A DNA stretch of 64,000 bases from Mallotus nudiflorus (taxonomy: Eukaryota > Streptophyta > Magnoliopsida > Malpighiales > Euphorbiaceae): contig CANTUR010000142.1 in assembly GCA_947683625.1 (NCBI GenBank), forward strand, positions 2,563,501-2,627,500, given 5' to 3'. Each line of letters begins with the position of its first letter. Within the stretch, counting starts at the first letter, position 1. Made by a program: the position numbers and the translations under genes. Of the stretch, positions 48,057 through 61,858 are shown one piece after another. The notes under the pieces are model-generated. The model made no database searches. It was not told the origin of the DNA and saw only the letters and a program-made list of their open reading frames with translations.

Positions 48057-49262
48057 TTAAGGGTGTATATGGTATGAAGGAATATGAAGATTTAAAATCT
48101 CTAGATTCATACCAAATTTTGGAGATTTTAAAAATTAAATTTTCAATACTAGTACCAAATTTAAAAATTTCTATACTGGTATCATACCATTTTTTAGAAC
48201 TATTCAGTAGAAAGATTTAATTCTTTCAGAACTAATCGATATGATACGGTCCAAAATAAAAATTCAGAAATTTATATTATACACAAATTTGCACTATTAA
48301 TTGAATGTATATTCATTATTAAAAATTTGATATGATATATAATTGAATTTACTTGTCATTTATTGTTTTTAAATTTATTTCATATGATTGAGAACTAAAC
48401 TAAAAATAATTAATTTCTAAATAAAAATAGCATAAGCAGACCAAAGAAAAATAGTAATATAATGAAAAATTTAAACGTACTTCTAATGGAGCTATGCGTC
48501 TTCTTCTTGCACTTCTAATCTAATTCTTGTTCTTGATTTTTTTTTCTTCTTTGATTTGGCTCTTGTACTTGTTTGTGCTGTGGACTTGAGAAATTTGATA
48601 AAGGAAATTAGAAGAATTCAATAAGAGGATGAAGAGCAGTGCAAGGATGAGGAATGGAGCTGGATGATTTTGGTCTAATCTCTATCCAATATCCTCTTTT
48701 GCTTTTATTGTTTTAACAAAAACATCGAAATAAAAGCACATCATTTTGATTACTATTATTTATATATTTATTAAATATATTAAAAGATTATTTATAAAAA
48801 TCTCATATAATTCATTAATTTTAAATAATATTTATAAAATTAAATTACTTAACAAAAATTAGGTTATTTGTTTTATTTATAAGATTAATTATTACTTATT
48901 TTGATCAAAATGACATAATTTTAAGTAAAACTATGTCGTTTTAGTTGTCCATAACATATATCTATTAATATACAAAAAATTATAATTATAATAATTTCAT
49001 TTAACTCATTTATTTCAAATAATATCTATAAATCTAGATTACTTAATAAAAATGATAATTATTAAATATTCTAAGATTGGATTGTATTTTTAATTAATAT
49101 GAATGACTTAACTTTTTTTTTTCATAATATCATTGTTTATTTTAATCAAATGATATAGTTTTAGGTAAAACTCCATCGTTTAGTTATATATAATATATGT
49201 TTATATATATTAATATACAATAAAAAAAATATAATACAATAATAATTAATGAATTATTAAAT

Positions 49263-49332
<70 letters not shown>

Positions 49333-49950
49333 GACCTAACTTTTCTTATTTTAATTTGTAAGATCACTATTTTGGATATATATTATTTAATTTATTAATT
49401 TTAAATAATATCAATAAAATTAGATTACTTACTAAAAGTAATAATTAATAAGTTACGAAATATAATAATAACAGTATATATTTCTTGATAATATAATGAA
49501 AATTATATAATTAACTTCATAATTATATATATTGTTCATATAAATATATATAGTACCAAAAACCTAACCAATAACTGTACCGAAACCACAGCGAACTGAA
49601 AACGGAATATACATACATATATATATATACTAAACCAAAAACCGAATATATATTTCGGTTCGGTATAGTTTCGGTACAATCCTCATTCAGTCTTTTTTAT
49701 AAATCCCCAACACCATACTAAATTTGGTTATATATATATATATATATATTCGATTTTCGGTTCGGTATATTTTTAGTATAATCCTCATTCAGTTTTTTAT
49801 AAATCTCTAGTACCATACCAAATTACTCATAAAATTTGGTTCGATTCAGTTTGGAGTTAAAATTATTTGGTTCGATATGAATTTAATATTGTTCAATTCG
49901 ATATTTCGGTTTGGTTTGATATTTTCTCCATACCGTGTACAACCTTTCTC
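48057..49950. mobile_element. Possible hAT-like non-autonomous element
   Basis: AAGGGTGTATATGGTAT at 48059 and the reverse complement of ATACCGTGTACAACCTT near 49950 resemble hAT-type ends. The interior holds a TA microsatellite (49268-49328) and several CGGTTCGGTAT motifs (49640-49920), common in such elements. No clear 8 bp duplication was found. Confidence 0.4.
49268..49328. repeat. TA dinucleotide microsatellite
   Basis: About 30 units, inside the possible hAT-like element. Confidence 0.95.
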
Positions 49951-50059
49951 TCTATTTAGGGGTGTAATCAAGTCGAACCGAACTTTGACTAGTTTAATTA
50001 GAAAATGTATGGATTTATTTAGACATGCAAAAGATGTTAATAGAGAGTAAGGCTATATT

Positions 50060-50450
50060 TTATTTGTGTCGACCCTAATCGTGTTACCAAAATGGATTGA
50101 CCATATACAAACATGACCCACCAACCCCTTTGTGTTCAAACAATCAAATAAAATAACAAAAAATGCTTTAGATTTTGTCAAGCCAATCCAATGGAAACAA
50201 AGTTAGAATAAAAACTAATCAAAATAGAATCAGAAAAAGAAGAACAAGAAGAAGGTATTTTGATTGGGTTCTTTTCTTCTTCTTCTTTTTTTGATTCTAT
50301 TTTGATTGGTTTTTATTCTAATTTTGTTTCCATTGGATTGTCTTGCCAAAATCTAAAGTGTTGTTTATTTGAACACAACCGGGTTGTTAGGTCATGTTTG
50401 TGTCAAGTCAATCCATTTTGGTACCAAGATTAGGGTCGACACAAACATGA
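50060..50450. repeat. Fold-back (MITE-like) inverted repeat
   Basis: Two arms of about 180 bases, 50065-50250 and 50263-50442. Each starts from the outside with TGTGTCGACCCTAATC, or a close variant, and includes CAATCCAATGGAAACAAA. Only a short pyrimidine-rich centre separates them. Confidence 0.75.
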
Positions 50451-50566
50451 CTCATATATTAATCATGTCAAATATTTCAACCCTCATATGACATTACAAT
50501 TAAACGGGTTACATGAACATGACCCGTGTAACATATTTATTTAAATGGATTGTATGGGTTATTAAT

Positions 50567-53500
50567 TGTAATGACCATGTATTTTAAATAATATTAAACT
50601 ATTTTGAGATATGCAGTATTAATAAATTTTAAATTTTATTTATATATTATTGTTATTATTTGCTAACATTATTATTTATTTTATTCTAAGAATTTGTTTA
50701 CATAAAATAATTTATTGTAGGGGTTTTATTACTTAAATGCATTAAAGTTATTATTATTATTATTATTATTGTTGTTGTTGTTGTTGTTGTTGTTGTTAAT
50801 TGGTTTGAGGGGCATTTTAGTCTTTTCATAAAAAGAGGTAAAAAATGGGTCAACTCAATTTCTCTCTCTTATTCTTTTCTTTTTTCTTTTTCTTCTTCTT
50901 CTTCTTCCCTTGCTTCCGCCATTAACGCACCACCAACACGCTAAAAGCTTTGCCAGCACCACCTATAGGCACCGGATGCCACCTAAGCTCACCCCACCTT
51001 CCCCTCACCTTCCCGCCACCTTCTCCTCCCCCTGTCAACGCCAAAATCCGTTGGTTACCATGGGTGTCACTGCAGCACCAATGAAATTTTTAGTCGTTTC
51101 AGCTTGAGTTTTTAGGCTCTTTAGACTCCTCATGACATGTACTTCTTAATTCTCAAGTTGTTTCGACTTTACAATGTCCGGATTGTAAGTTTTCTTCAAT
51201 TTTTAGTTTATGCGTTTTAGGGTTTTTATTTTTTTTGAACTTGATATTGATTGATTCTTGGATTCTTACTTTACAAATGTTGTTTATGGCATTAATCTTC
51301 CTAAAAATAATTTTTTTAATTTTTTGAATTAATTTGAATTGTGGGTAATTTTTTTATTTTTTTAATATTAAATATTGAATTTTTTATAATTATGTTAATT
51401 AATTAGTTTTAATGAAAATTTGGTTAAAATAGTGTTATTAATTTAAGATATTAATTTTAGAATTTATAAAATAATTTTTGGGAATATTTTTTTATTATGT
51501 GAATTTTGTATATATAGGTTAATTGTGTATTTTTGTGGAAATTATAGTTAAATAATATGTTTTAAATGATTTTAGAATTATATAGGGTATGAAAATGATT
51601 TTTATAAATTATTTACTATTTTTTTAACTAATTAATACTAATTTTTGAAAATTATATTCAAATAATATATTATTTACTATTTTGGTGATTAAATGGATTT
51701 TTTATTACCTTTATTATATATTTAAGCAATTTGAGTATATAGAAGTGAATTTTTTCTATTTTATGTGGAATTATTGAAAAATTTGATTTTTATTAATATT
51801 ATATTATTTTTTAAAATTTTTATTTAATTATTATGAAAATAATTATATTTAGTGATTTAATGTTTAAATATATTATATTTTGGTATTTTGTGGATATTTA
51901 TGGAATTTAATGATATTTAATATATTTATTATTATTATATATATTTTTGGCGAATTGTGAACTTCGGTTGGAAATTTGAGTAGTTCGGGATCCTAACCTG
52001 AGGTGTTGAGCCTTGTGTTTTAGAAGTATGTTTTTCTTGCAGGATCAGCTCTACTTTTTAGTAGAAAGATGTTCATTTTACAGAGTAGGTTCTGCCAAAT
52101 TTTTTATAGAATTCTCGTAAAACGTGATGTCGAGTTGATCCTGAATTTCTATGTTTGTTTGAATTTTAAATTCTTAAATCAAGTCTCCTTTAGAAATATA
52201 AGTTAAAAATTTATTCTGATTTGTTATTATTATTTATTTTCTAGTTACACCGAGATCGAGGCCTATTAGACCGGGTTCATCGAGCCAGTCTCGATAAGCG
52301 CAAACTTGTGAGTTATTATTTTATATATATACATTGCATATAGATGCATGATTATAAGTTCTCATATTTTAATATGAGTTTAAACATGAATTATTTTATT
52401 AAATGAATAAGTATATTTTTGGTATTTTTTAAATATATTTGATATATATATGACATATATGCTTAATTTGTTTTTAGTATGTATTTGGTATATATGTGTC
52501 ATATATATATTCGGTATATTTTTTGTATATTTATGGTTGATTTTGGTTATATGTAGCCTATATATACTTGAAATATATTTAGTATATTTTCGGTATATTT
52601 CTGATATATTTCTTTGTTATAAATGTTATTTATGTTTAATTATGCATTTATTTGTTTTTCATAAATATACAATTTTATTCTAAGTATATAAATAGAACGT
52701 GCTACCTAGTAGGCTGCACTAGGACTATGTATGTATCGGTTCGTTAGACTTGAGGGTTTGTATTATGAGAATTATTTGAGGAGAATTTAATTGATTGATT
52801 ATTTGAGATTTGATATGAGTGATTAGTGTGGTTACTGGAGCTCGGTTCACTTAGTGAGACTGCTGGAGCCAATTACACTAATAGTAAGACTGTTGGAGCT
52901 CGGTTGACTTATTGTCTCGGGGCCAGTCTAATGTCCAAAATGGAATAAAAGAATTTATTTAGAATTAAGTAAGCCTGGATGGCTAGTGAGACATTTGTTT
53001 GAGGTTGCAATTGTTTTAGGGTTTTATTTGATCCTTCACCTAAATAAATGTTTTCTACATTTCAATATATATAAAAGTGAATTTTAGCATCTGTGTGAAA
53101 TGCCTGTATATATATATATATATATATATGACTGTATATATATATATATACAGTGATGTCTAACTGTATATATATATTGATGTCTAACTGTATATGACTT
53201 AGATTGCATGTATATATATATTATAATAATTCACTCAGTGAGGTCTGACTCTCCTCAATATATTTTTCTCAGGAGATTCCTCGTCTTCAAACCTCAATAG
53301 TAAACCCTTACACCAGACTTCTTTAACCCCAGCTAAATTATGTAAATTATTTATCTAAACTTTGTTGTATTTTAGAAAATTGTAGTAATGGTGCTTTGTA
53401 TCTATAGAATGTTTTTTTTTGTAAGAGACATTTCTCTGAATATTGTATGGAAATATTTTTATTTTATGATATGATAAATAAGTATTTATTTTATATATCG

Positions 53501-53635
53501 ACTTAAGTTTTAATTTTGACGTATTTTTATTTCTTTATTAATGTTTTTTTTATTCCAAAGGCTTGCTATGGGTTCCGAATTCGAAAGAATTCCCATTCCC
53601 TAGCGCTGGTCATAACTCCCGATTTGGGTCATGAC
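50567..53635 (+). repeat. Element E 5' LTR, 3.07 kb
   Basis: Starts TGTAATGACC and ends GGGTCATGACA. TTA/TTG microsatellite at 50748-50797; GC-rich block about 50910-51070; donor GTAAGT at 51185; acceptor TTCTTGCAG ending 52042; donor GTGAGT at 52308; acceptor TTTTTCTCAG ending 53272; a weaker third acceptor AAAG at 53560. Confidence 0.92.
52041..52142 (+). promoter_or_regulatory. Hairpin module in element E 5' LTR
   Basis: Outer stem AGGATCA (52041-52047) with TGATCCT (52136-52142). Hairpin I: TCTACT (52050-52055) with AGTAGA (52060-52065). Hairpin II: CATTTTAC (52074-52081) with GTAAAACG (52117-52124), one mismatch. Confidence 0.55.
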
Positions 53636-53639
53636 AAAG

Positions 53640-53651
53640 TTGGTATCAGAG
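53640..53651 (+). other. Element E primer binding site
   Basis: TGGTATCAGAGC, exact, four bases after the LTR. Confidence 0.95.
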
Positions 53652-53826
53652 CTCTAGTTTATTAGTGTTGTGGACCTAGGTTTTTAGAGTTGTGTTTTCT
53701 TTGAAACTACTGCAGTTAATTAGGTTTAATCATGTCTTTGATAAGTTTTCCTTAATTTAGTATCCCGCATAACCGTTAGATTATCTGTTTATTATTTGAA
53801 TCTTATTATTTTTTTATCTTTTTTGA

Positions 53827-55150
53827 ATGAGGAGGCGAACATGTGTCACTCCACCGATTGTTGAGGCTGAGGATGATGAGTCCTTTCAGGATGAGGTTTT
53901 AACTCCTGAGCCGCCAGTGAGACATAGAGGTCGAGGTAGAGGTAGAACTCAAGGAGCGGCAAGTCACCATAGACATAGAGAGCTACAGGATAAGGAACCT
54001 GTAGAGCCAAAATACGAGGAAGCTATGATACCTCCAGTGGCACCATCGTTATAGCTTGTTTATCTACAGGGTATGTCTGGTCCTGAGGTAGCACTATTCT
54101 ATGCCAGAGTTGGCAAGATGGCCTTTGATGGGACATCAGATCCATTAGACTTTCTACACGCTATTGAGATGAGAACTCAAACTGCTCACACCGAGTACCA
54201 GAGAATCATGATCGTTGAGTTATCCGTAGGGGGACCAGCCCTGGATTGGTTCATCATCAGGGTAATTCAGTCATACATGACTATGATGACTTAGGCACAG
54301 TTTAGAGAGAGATTTACGAGGAGATTTTGCCCAGAGCCACTTCGGATGAGTTTTAGACTTCGGCTGACGAGCATCACCTCACCAGAGGTGATAGATTTAT
54401 TGAGGACTACACTAGAGAGTTTCTTCGACTTGGCAGATATGCAGAGGATCTGATGTGAGACCAGTATTATACTATCATGAATTACGTCACTGGTCTAGGT
54501 TCTGCATTTATTGGGATGCCTACTACGGACCTTACTCTAGAGTCAGTGATAGAGTTAGCTAAGGAGATAGAGCTGAGACTAGTCAGACAATGAGCTATGC
54601 TTGATTACTATCAGTTGGGTGTTCAGTCAGGAGGATTTCAAACTACTTCTTATTTGACTTTCCAGATTAGTTCCAATAGTCAGCAGAGAGGCTTAATACA
54701 ACAGAGCCAGAGGCAATAATAGAGAGCATATAGGAGTCACAGACATGGCCATGCTGGACCTCGTAGACCTATCATATTTAGTTTTAGTGCTTCTAGCAAC
54801 ATTAGTGGTCAGATTTTGGGATACGGTAACACAAGATTAGCAGCCAGTGCTTATTAGAATTGTGATAAAGTCCATCAGGGACCCTATTATATGGCACCAT
54901 TGACATGCTTTAGATGCGGATAGACGAGACACTTTGCCAGATTATGTCCATATTCTGGTTTTTAACTACAACAGTCGATTGTTAGTGCAGCACCAACTCC
55001 TTTTCAGTTGCCTCCAGCTTAGCACTCGAGTTCGATTCAGATTGTTGCCCAATAGGGGCATGGAGGAGGTACCATAAGAGGTGCTAGAGGTTTTGGCTAG
55101 GCTTTCACCAATCAGCAGGGAGGTCAAGGTTAGGCCAGAGTTTTTCACCT
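53827..55150 (+). pseudogene. Element E gag, disrupted
   Basis: ATG at 53827: MRRRTCVTPPIVEAEDDES, then an Arg/Gly-rich stretch. The capsid domain has VGKMAFDGTSDPLDFLHAIE and QRIMIVELSV (about 54100-54250). A zinc-knuckle region follows at about 54850-54950 with CFRCG and HFARLCP. Stops include TAG at 54052 and several more after 54290; many stand where relatives have CAG. Frameshifts occur after 54330. Confidence 0.85.
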
Positions 55151-56236
55151 CATTTAGCAGGATGCTTAGGCATATAATGTCGTTATTGCAAGTATTATTC
55201 CAGTCTATTACTTTGATGCTTGGGTTTTGATTAATTCGGGTGCCACACCCTATTTCATGTCCCCTGTTTTTGCTTTAAAGTCGTGTTAACAAGCTTTGAG
55301 GATGGCTTTTCCTTTGTTTATCACCACTCCTTTAAACGATTCATTGGACACCAACATTGTTCTTTCTAGTTGTGCATTATTTGTCAGAGGCAGAGAACTT
55401 CCAACAGAATTAGGGTTATTGGATGTGATGGAGTTTGATGTGATTTTTGGTATGGATTAGTTGTCTCAGCACTATGTTGTTGTGGATTATTGGAGTAAAG
55501 AAGTGATTTTCAGAATTCCAGATGAAGAAGAGTTTAAGTTTGTGGGTGATAAGAGTTATGCACCTTAGAATCTCATATCGGCTATCACGGCTAGGAAGAT
55601 GCTGAGGAAAGGTTGTCAGGGATATTTGACATTAGTCAGAGATACTTAAGTGGAGAAGTTGTCACTCACAGATGTTCCTATTGCCTGTGAGTTTCCTGAT
55701 ATTTTTCTTGAGGAGTTTCCAAGTTTACCACCTCACAGAAAGATTGAGTTCTGTATATATATGGTTCTAGGAACTACTCCTATTTCAATGTTGCCCTATA
55801 GAATGGCTACTGTTGAGTTGAAAGAGTTGAATGAGCAGTTACAAGAATTACTATTAAGGTTTTCATCAGACCCAACATTTCTCTTTAGGGTGAACCAGTC
55901 CTATTTGTGAGGAAGAAGGATGGTACCTTGAGACTGTGCAAAGATTATAGAGAGCTGAACAAGGTGACCGTGAAGAGCAAGTATCTTCTCCTGAGGATAG
56001 ATGATTTGTTTGATAAGCTTCTAAGTGCTTAGTTCTTTTCTAAGATTGACTTAAGGTTGGGTTCTCATCAGTTGCGGATTAGTGAGGTCGATATTCCTAA
56101 AATGGCATTATGCACTCGATATGGCCACTATGAGTTTTTGGTGATATCATTCAGGTTAACTAATGCACCAGCTGCTTTTATGGACCTGATGAATAGAGTA
56201 TTCAGATCGTTTATGTATCAGTTTATAGTAGTCTTC
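55150..56236 (+). pseudogene. Element E protease and N-terminal RT, disrupted
   Basis: Protease with N-S-G-A in place of D-P-G-A (about 55232), then the VMEFDVIFGMD stretch. The RT palm begins at about 55650 with EFCIYMVLGTTPIS and YRMATVELKEL. LRLCKDYRELNKV (about 55930) shows Ile-to-Lys against relatives. FLVISFRLTNAPAAFMDLMN is at about 56130-56190. The reading stops at VVF because solo LTR D is inserted directly before the IDD codons. Confidence 0.85.
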
Positions 56237-59200
56237 TGTAATATCCCGTGTTTTTAAATATTTTTGCACTGTACCGAGATATGCAGTGTTAATAATTTTT
56301 GTATATATATTATGATATTTTTACGAGTTGATATGTATTTAAAACCTATTTTAATTACTGTGTCTTATTTACAGTGCTTTAAGTAAAATTTTCCCGGGAC
56401 TTGCATTTTCGGGGAAATTTTCACGTAAATAATTTATTATTAATTATTTTAAATATATTTTCGGACTTGCATGAATTCATATATATTTTTAAATTACTAA
56501 ACACCGTGTATGTGTGCAATATTTATTTAATTAGGGTTTAATATATATTACCCTAATATTTTATTATTTGTTTATTAAATTATTGTTATTTAATTATTTT
56601 TATTTATTATTAAATTATTAAAATATTAAGTGTGTGGATGTGATTTTTTTTCAAATATTTTATTAAAATTATTTTTTTTATTATTTTATTTTTTCTTTTT
56701 CTTTTTCTTTTCTTTTTCTTTTTCTTTTCTTTTCTTCTTCCCTTCTCTTCTCCTTCCCGTGCCCGACCACCCCCTCACCACCAACCACCGTCTGTCACGT
56801 CGTTCCCCTATCGTCGGTGTGCCTCCCGGCTTGCCACCGTCGTCCTCAGTCGTCCCCCGCCGCCAGCAGCCTCCTTCCCCGGCGCCGGCAGCCTTTTTTC
56901 TTCCATTTTGGCCGAAATCCTTCTCCTCGCCATCGACGACGATTCCGGCCACCATTTTCGACACTGCCGGTCTCTTTCTTCTCCTTGAGCTCCGGTGAGT
57001 GTGATTCTAGCTTTGGTTTGAGCTTAAATGGTCTAGATTTTCTTAGTTTTGAATTTTTCCAATTCGGCCATATTGGGTTTTTGATTTTTTTTTGAATTTT
57101 TCTTGGTTGATTCATGAAAAATCCCTTCACAAATTTTGATCCTACTAGCTTAATCTACATGTATGAATTTTTTTGGAATTTTTTGGATTTTTGGGTATTT
57201 TTGAATATTTTAATATTATTTTCTAATTTTCGGAAATTAATTATTTAAATTATGAAATTGTGTTTTATGGTTAAATTAGGTGTTAAAATGAATTATAGGA
57301 ATTTATTTGTAATTTTTATGAATTTCTATGTATTTATTTTGAATTATTGAAGTTTATGTAATTTGGGAAATTAGGGTTAATTATGTTTTTATTTGAAATT
57401 AATTGGTTAATTGAGTTTAATTATTAATATTATTGATAAATATGTTGAGAAAATTAATTTTGGATAATTATACTATTTTTAGTGAATTTTTGAAGTAATT
57501 TTAGTATATTTATATATATAGGGGTATTTTGGTAATTTTACACAAAATTGGCTAAAATGTAATTTAATTGGTTTTAATAGTTATTTAAGGTATAAAAATT
57601 ATTTCTATAAATTATTTGGTATTTTTAACTAATTAAAACTATTTTTCGTGAATTATTTTTAATTTTATATATAATATACGATTTTTCTAATAAAATGAGT
57701 TTTTATTGGTTTTTACAGTGTTTTAAGGTTACTTATGTAATTTCTATTTACAAAATATATTTCTATGTTATAAGGGTATTTTTGGTATTTCAGAATTGTT
57801 CTGTGTTTGTGGACCCCGATCGGTAGACTGTAGTTTGGAGTCTGACCGAGGGGTTGTGGTTGAGTGTTGAGCTTATTTTTTGAAGTGTGTTTCTTTTCAG
57901 GGTCGGCTCTACTCTTTGAGTAGAGAGATGTCCGTTTTATAGGGGAGGTTCTGCCGGATTTTCGGTAGAATTCTCGTAAAACATGATATCCGGTCGAACC
58001 CTGATATCGATTCTATGTTTAATATTCTAGATCGAATTCTAGGATTTCTGTTAGGGTTATTCTGATTTTTTTGTCGTTATTGTTTGTTTAGTTACGCCGA
58101 GACCGAGGGCTAGTGGACCAGGCCCGTCGGATCCATCTCGTGGAGCGCACTAATTTGTGAGTTACTATTTTATATATATATGCCTTAGGATGCATGATTT
58201 AGAAATATATGTTTTATTTTGAATAAAATGCATAAATAATGTGATTTGTATTTAAATATATTTTTGGTATATATTAAATTATATGCATGTTTTGTTAATA
58301 AATTATATTTAAAATGTTTTTAAATATATTTCTAGCTTAATTTATGATTTAATTGGATTCATTTGATGTATATATACTCGAAATATACCTGGTTTACTTT
58401 TGGTATATTTCTAGTATATATATGGTTTATATTGTTATTTTATTTAAATTCATGCATCATTTATTTGTGAATGAATGTTTTATATTTATTAATGAAGGAT
58501 ATCAATAGAACATGCTACCTAGTGGGCGGCACTAGGACCGAGTACGTACCGGTACGCCTATAGTATTTAGGCTATATTACTAACCATTTGTGGATATTGA
58601 TTGAATGTAATTATTTGATGCGTGAGATATGGTTTGAGGGTGTGATTGCTGGAGCTCGATTGACCAAGTGTCTCGGGGCCAATCACACTGGCAGTCAGAC
58701 TGCTGGAGCTCGGTTGACTTAATGTCTCGAGGCCAGTCTACTGTCTAAATGGATTAAGTGGACATATTTGGATTAAGTGAGCCTGTATGGCTAGAGTGTT
58801 GTCTAACACTATTTTCGAGGTTACGATATTCTAGGGTTCTATGTGATCCTTCATAAACTGTGATTTTTAATGAAAAATATATAAAATGATTTTATTGCAT
58901 CTGTGTGCATTTGCCTGTATATATACATATTATATATATAATGTTGATTGTATGCATTGTCATTTAGGGTGTATGTATATATATATATTATAGTAATTCA
59001 CTCAGTGAGGTCTGACTCCCCTCCGTTGATAATTTTTCAGGAAAGTCAACATCTTCAGACTTTAGTAGCAGGCCCATACACCAAATTTCTTCTGCCCCGG
59101 CTTCTTTGTGTAAATTACTTATTTGAGTCTTATTTTTATAATCTAGACACTGCAGTAGTTGTAAATTAAACGTGGGATTTTATGTATTTATTTACGTGAG

Positions 59201-59455
59201 ATATTATATTATTTGAAACTGGATTTGTATTAAGAGATTTATATATATGAGATGAGATTTGACTTAAATCCAGTGGTGAAAATGTTATTATTATATTTAT
59301 GATTTGATTTATGATTTCTATTTCCACTGCAAGTTTGATATTGTTATTATTATTATTGCATGTTTTATTTTATTTTTAGGCTTGCTACGGGTTCCGGAAT
59401 CGAAAGAATTCCCGTTCCCTAGCGCCGGTCATGGCCCCTGTTTTGGGTCGTGACA
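56237..59455 (+). mobile_element. Solo LTR D (element B family) inside element E RT
   Basis: 3.22 kb, starts TGTAATATCCCG and ends GGGTCGTGACA, alike to the element B LTR throughout. It is flanked by perfect TCTTC duplications (56232-56236, 59456-59460). No internal region remains, so LTR-LTR recombination has removed it. Donor GTGAGT at 56995, acceptor TTCTTTTCAG ending 57900, donor GTGAGT at 58157, acceptor TTTTTCAG ending 59040, acceptor TTTTTAG ending 59379. The GC-rich block (about 56755-56994) differs from B in its first half, which is a long CTTTT-type pyrimidine tract here. Confidence 0.95.
57901..57990 (+). promoter_or_regulatory. Hairpin pair in solo LTR D
   Basis: Hairpin I: CTCTACTC (57907-57914) with GAGTAGAG (57918-57925). 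Hairpin II: CGTTTTAT (57933-57940) with GTAAAACA (57976-57983), and GGTAGAA inside. Confidence 0.55.
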
Positions 59456-61797
59456 TCTTCATTGATGATATACTGGTGTATTCGAAGAGTATGGAGGAGC
59501 ACATGTATCACTTGAGGGTTGTATTGCAAATACTGAGAGAACATCAACCTTATGCTAAATTCTCGAAGTGTGATTTCTGGTTGGAGAGTGTTGCATTCCT
59601 TGGACATGTAGTATCTAAAGATCATATTCAGGTTGATCCATAGAAGATAGACACAGTGTCTGAGTGGCCCAGACTAACGACAGTCAATGAGATTCATAGT
59701 TTTCTAGGTTTAGTTAGGTATTATAGGAGATTTATACAAGATTTATCTAGAATTGCAACTCCTATAACTTGTTTACCTCAAAAGAATGTGAAGTTTGAGT
59801 GGTCAGATGCTTATGAGAATAGTTTCCAGTTGCTGAAGGAGAAGTTGACCATAACTTTATTTTTGGCTTTGCCTAATGGACTATAGAAATTCACTATGTA
59901 TTGTGATGCCTCCAGAGTCAGCCTAGGTTGTGTGTTGATGCATAATGGTAGGGTGATAGCTTATGCTTTGAGGCAATTGAAGAAGCATGAACAAAATTAT
60001 CCTATTCACAACCTAGAGATGGTTGCAGTGATCTTTGCTCTTAATATTTAGAGACATTATCTATATGGGATGACTTGTGAGATTTTCACATATCATAATA
60101 GCCTTACATTTTTAGCAGAGAAATATGAATATGAGGCAGAGGAGATGGTTAAAACTCCTGAAGGACTATGACTGTGAGATTCTTTATCATCCAGGCAAGG
60201 CTAATGTGGTAGCAAATGCCTTAAATAGGAAGTTATTGGGTAATCTCGCTCACATCAGTGTGGAGAGGAGATCATTGATCCAAGAGTTGCACTAGTTAGT
60301 GGATCAAGGTTTGATGATGAAGATGAGTAAATATGATGGATTGTTAGCTTAATTTAGAGTTTGATTAGTGCTGAGAGATAGGATTAAGGTAACTCAGGGC
60401 CGAGATCCTATTCTAGCATAGCTTACAGAGAATATTCATGTAGGGAAGTTCACTTATTTCACACTTGATGATGAAGGTGTTTTGTGGATCAGTGGTAGGT
60501 TGTACGTTCCTGATGGGGATAATTTAAGAGAAGAGATCCTTAAGGAAGCACATTCTACAACCTACAATGTACATCCAGGTATCACTAAGATGTACCACAG
60601 TATCAGAGACTTATATTGGTGGGATGGACTGAAGAAAGATATAGTTAATTTTGTTGTTAAGTGCTTGACGTGTCAGCAAGTGAAAGCTAAACATCAGAAG
60701 CCTTTTGGGAAGCTTCAACCACTTCCTATTCCTGAATGGAAATGGGAGAGAATTGCTATGGATTTTGTGGTTGGGTTACCTCATTCTAAGGATGGATACA
60801 ATTCCATCTGGGTGATTATGGATAAGTTGATCAAGTTTGCTCATTTCTTATTTGTGAAAGTCATTTATTCTGTAGCTAAATTGGCGAAGCTATATGTTAA
60901 GCATATTGTGTGCCTTCACGAGTACCTGTGTCCATTGTATCTGATAGAGGTTCAGTGTTTACATCTCATTTTTGGCAGAATTTATAGGAAGCGATGGGCA
61001 CCAGGCTTGATTTTAGTACTGCTTTTCATCCTCAGATAGATGGTCAGTCTGAGAGGATGATCCAGACACTCAAAGATATGTTGAGGATGTGTGTATTGGA
61101 TCTGGGAGGTAGTTGGGATGATCATTTACTGCTTGTGGAGTTTGCATATAATAACAACTACCATAGCAGTATTGGGATGGCATCGTATGAGGCTTTGTAC
61201 GGAAGAAAGTGTAGATCCCTTTTGAGTTGGGATGAGATTGTAGAGAGGGCGTTGACTGGACCTGAAATGGTTCAAGATGTCGCTAAGAAGGTTGCTATGA
61301 TTAAAAGGAGATTAGAGACTGCAACTAGCAGACAAAAGAGCTATAGGGATCTGAGACGTAAAGATGTGGCATTCCAGGTTGGAGATTATATATTCCTAAA
61401 GGTGTCTCTGATGAAGGATGTGATGAGATTTGACAAAAAGGGGAAGCTAGCACCGAGATATATTAGACCATTCGAGATTTTGAAGAGAGTGGACATGGTT
61501 GTATATTAGTTGGCCTTGCCCCCAAGTTTGTCTTAAGTGCATCCAGTGTTCCATATCTCAATGTTGAGGAAGTATATTTCGGGCCCCTCACACATGTTGC
61601 AGCCTGATAGTATGGAAGTGAATGAAGACTTTACGTATGAGGAGGAACCAGTTGCAATTGTAGACTATCAAGTTTGTCAGTTGCATTCAAAAAAGATTCT
61701 GATGGTCAAGGTGTTGTGGAGAAGCAACAACGTGGAGGAGCACACTTGGGAGACAGAAGTTGAGATGCGAGCTTCTTACCCTTATCTCTTTCCTTGA
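59456..61797 (+). pseudogene. Element E C-terminal RT, RNase H, integrase and chromodomain, disrupted
   Basis: Resumes with IDDILVYS (59461), the RT active site, then FLGLVRYYRRFIQDL (about 59700). The RNase H region is at about 59895-60240 with CDAS and the equivalent of DALSR changed to NALNR. Integrase zinc residues with CLTCQQVK are near 60670, followed by the core with MDFVVGLP. A one-base loss near 60921 shifts the frame through SDRG; the reading is regained near 61000 with QSERM. The chromodomain tail has MVKVLWRSNNVEEHTWETE (about 61700-61770). Several TAG/TAA stops lie between 59880 and 60425. Confidence 0.9.
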
Positions 61798-61845
61798 TAA
61801 TTCTTGTTTTCGTTCTTTTCTTTGAATTTAAGGACGAATTCTTAT

Positions 61846-61857
61846 AAGGAGAGAAGA
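61846..61857 (+). other. Element E polypurine tract
   Basis: AAGGAGAGAAG just before the 3' LTR start, downstream of AGGACGAATT. Confidence 0.8.
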
Positions 61858-61858
61858 T

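Noticed and set aside
56630..57130. Pro/Ser-rich and Lys-rich readings on both strands in solo LTR D
   Set aside because: GC-rich leader block with a pyrimidine tract; both strands are open for composition reasons.
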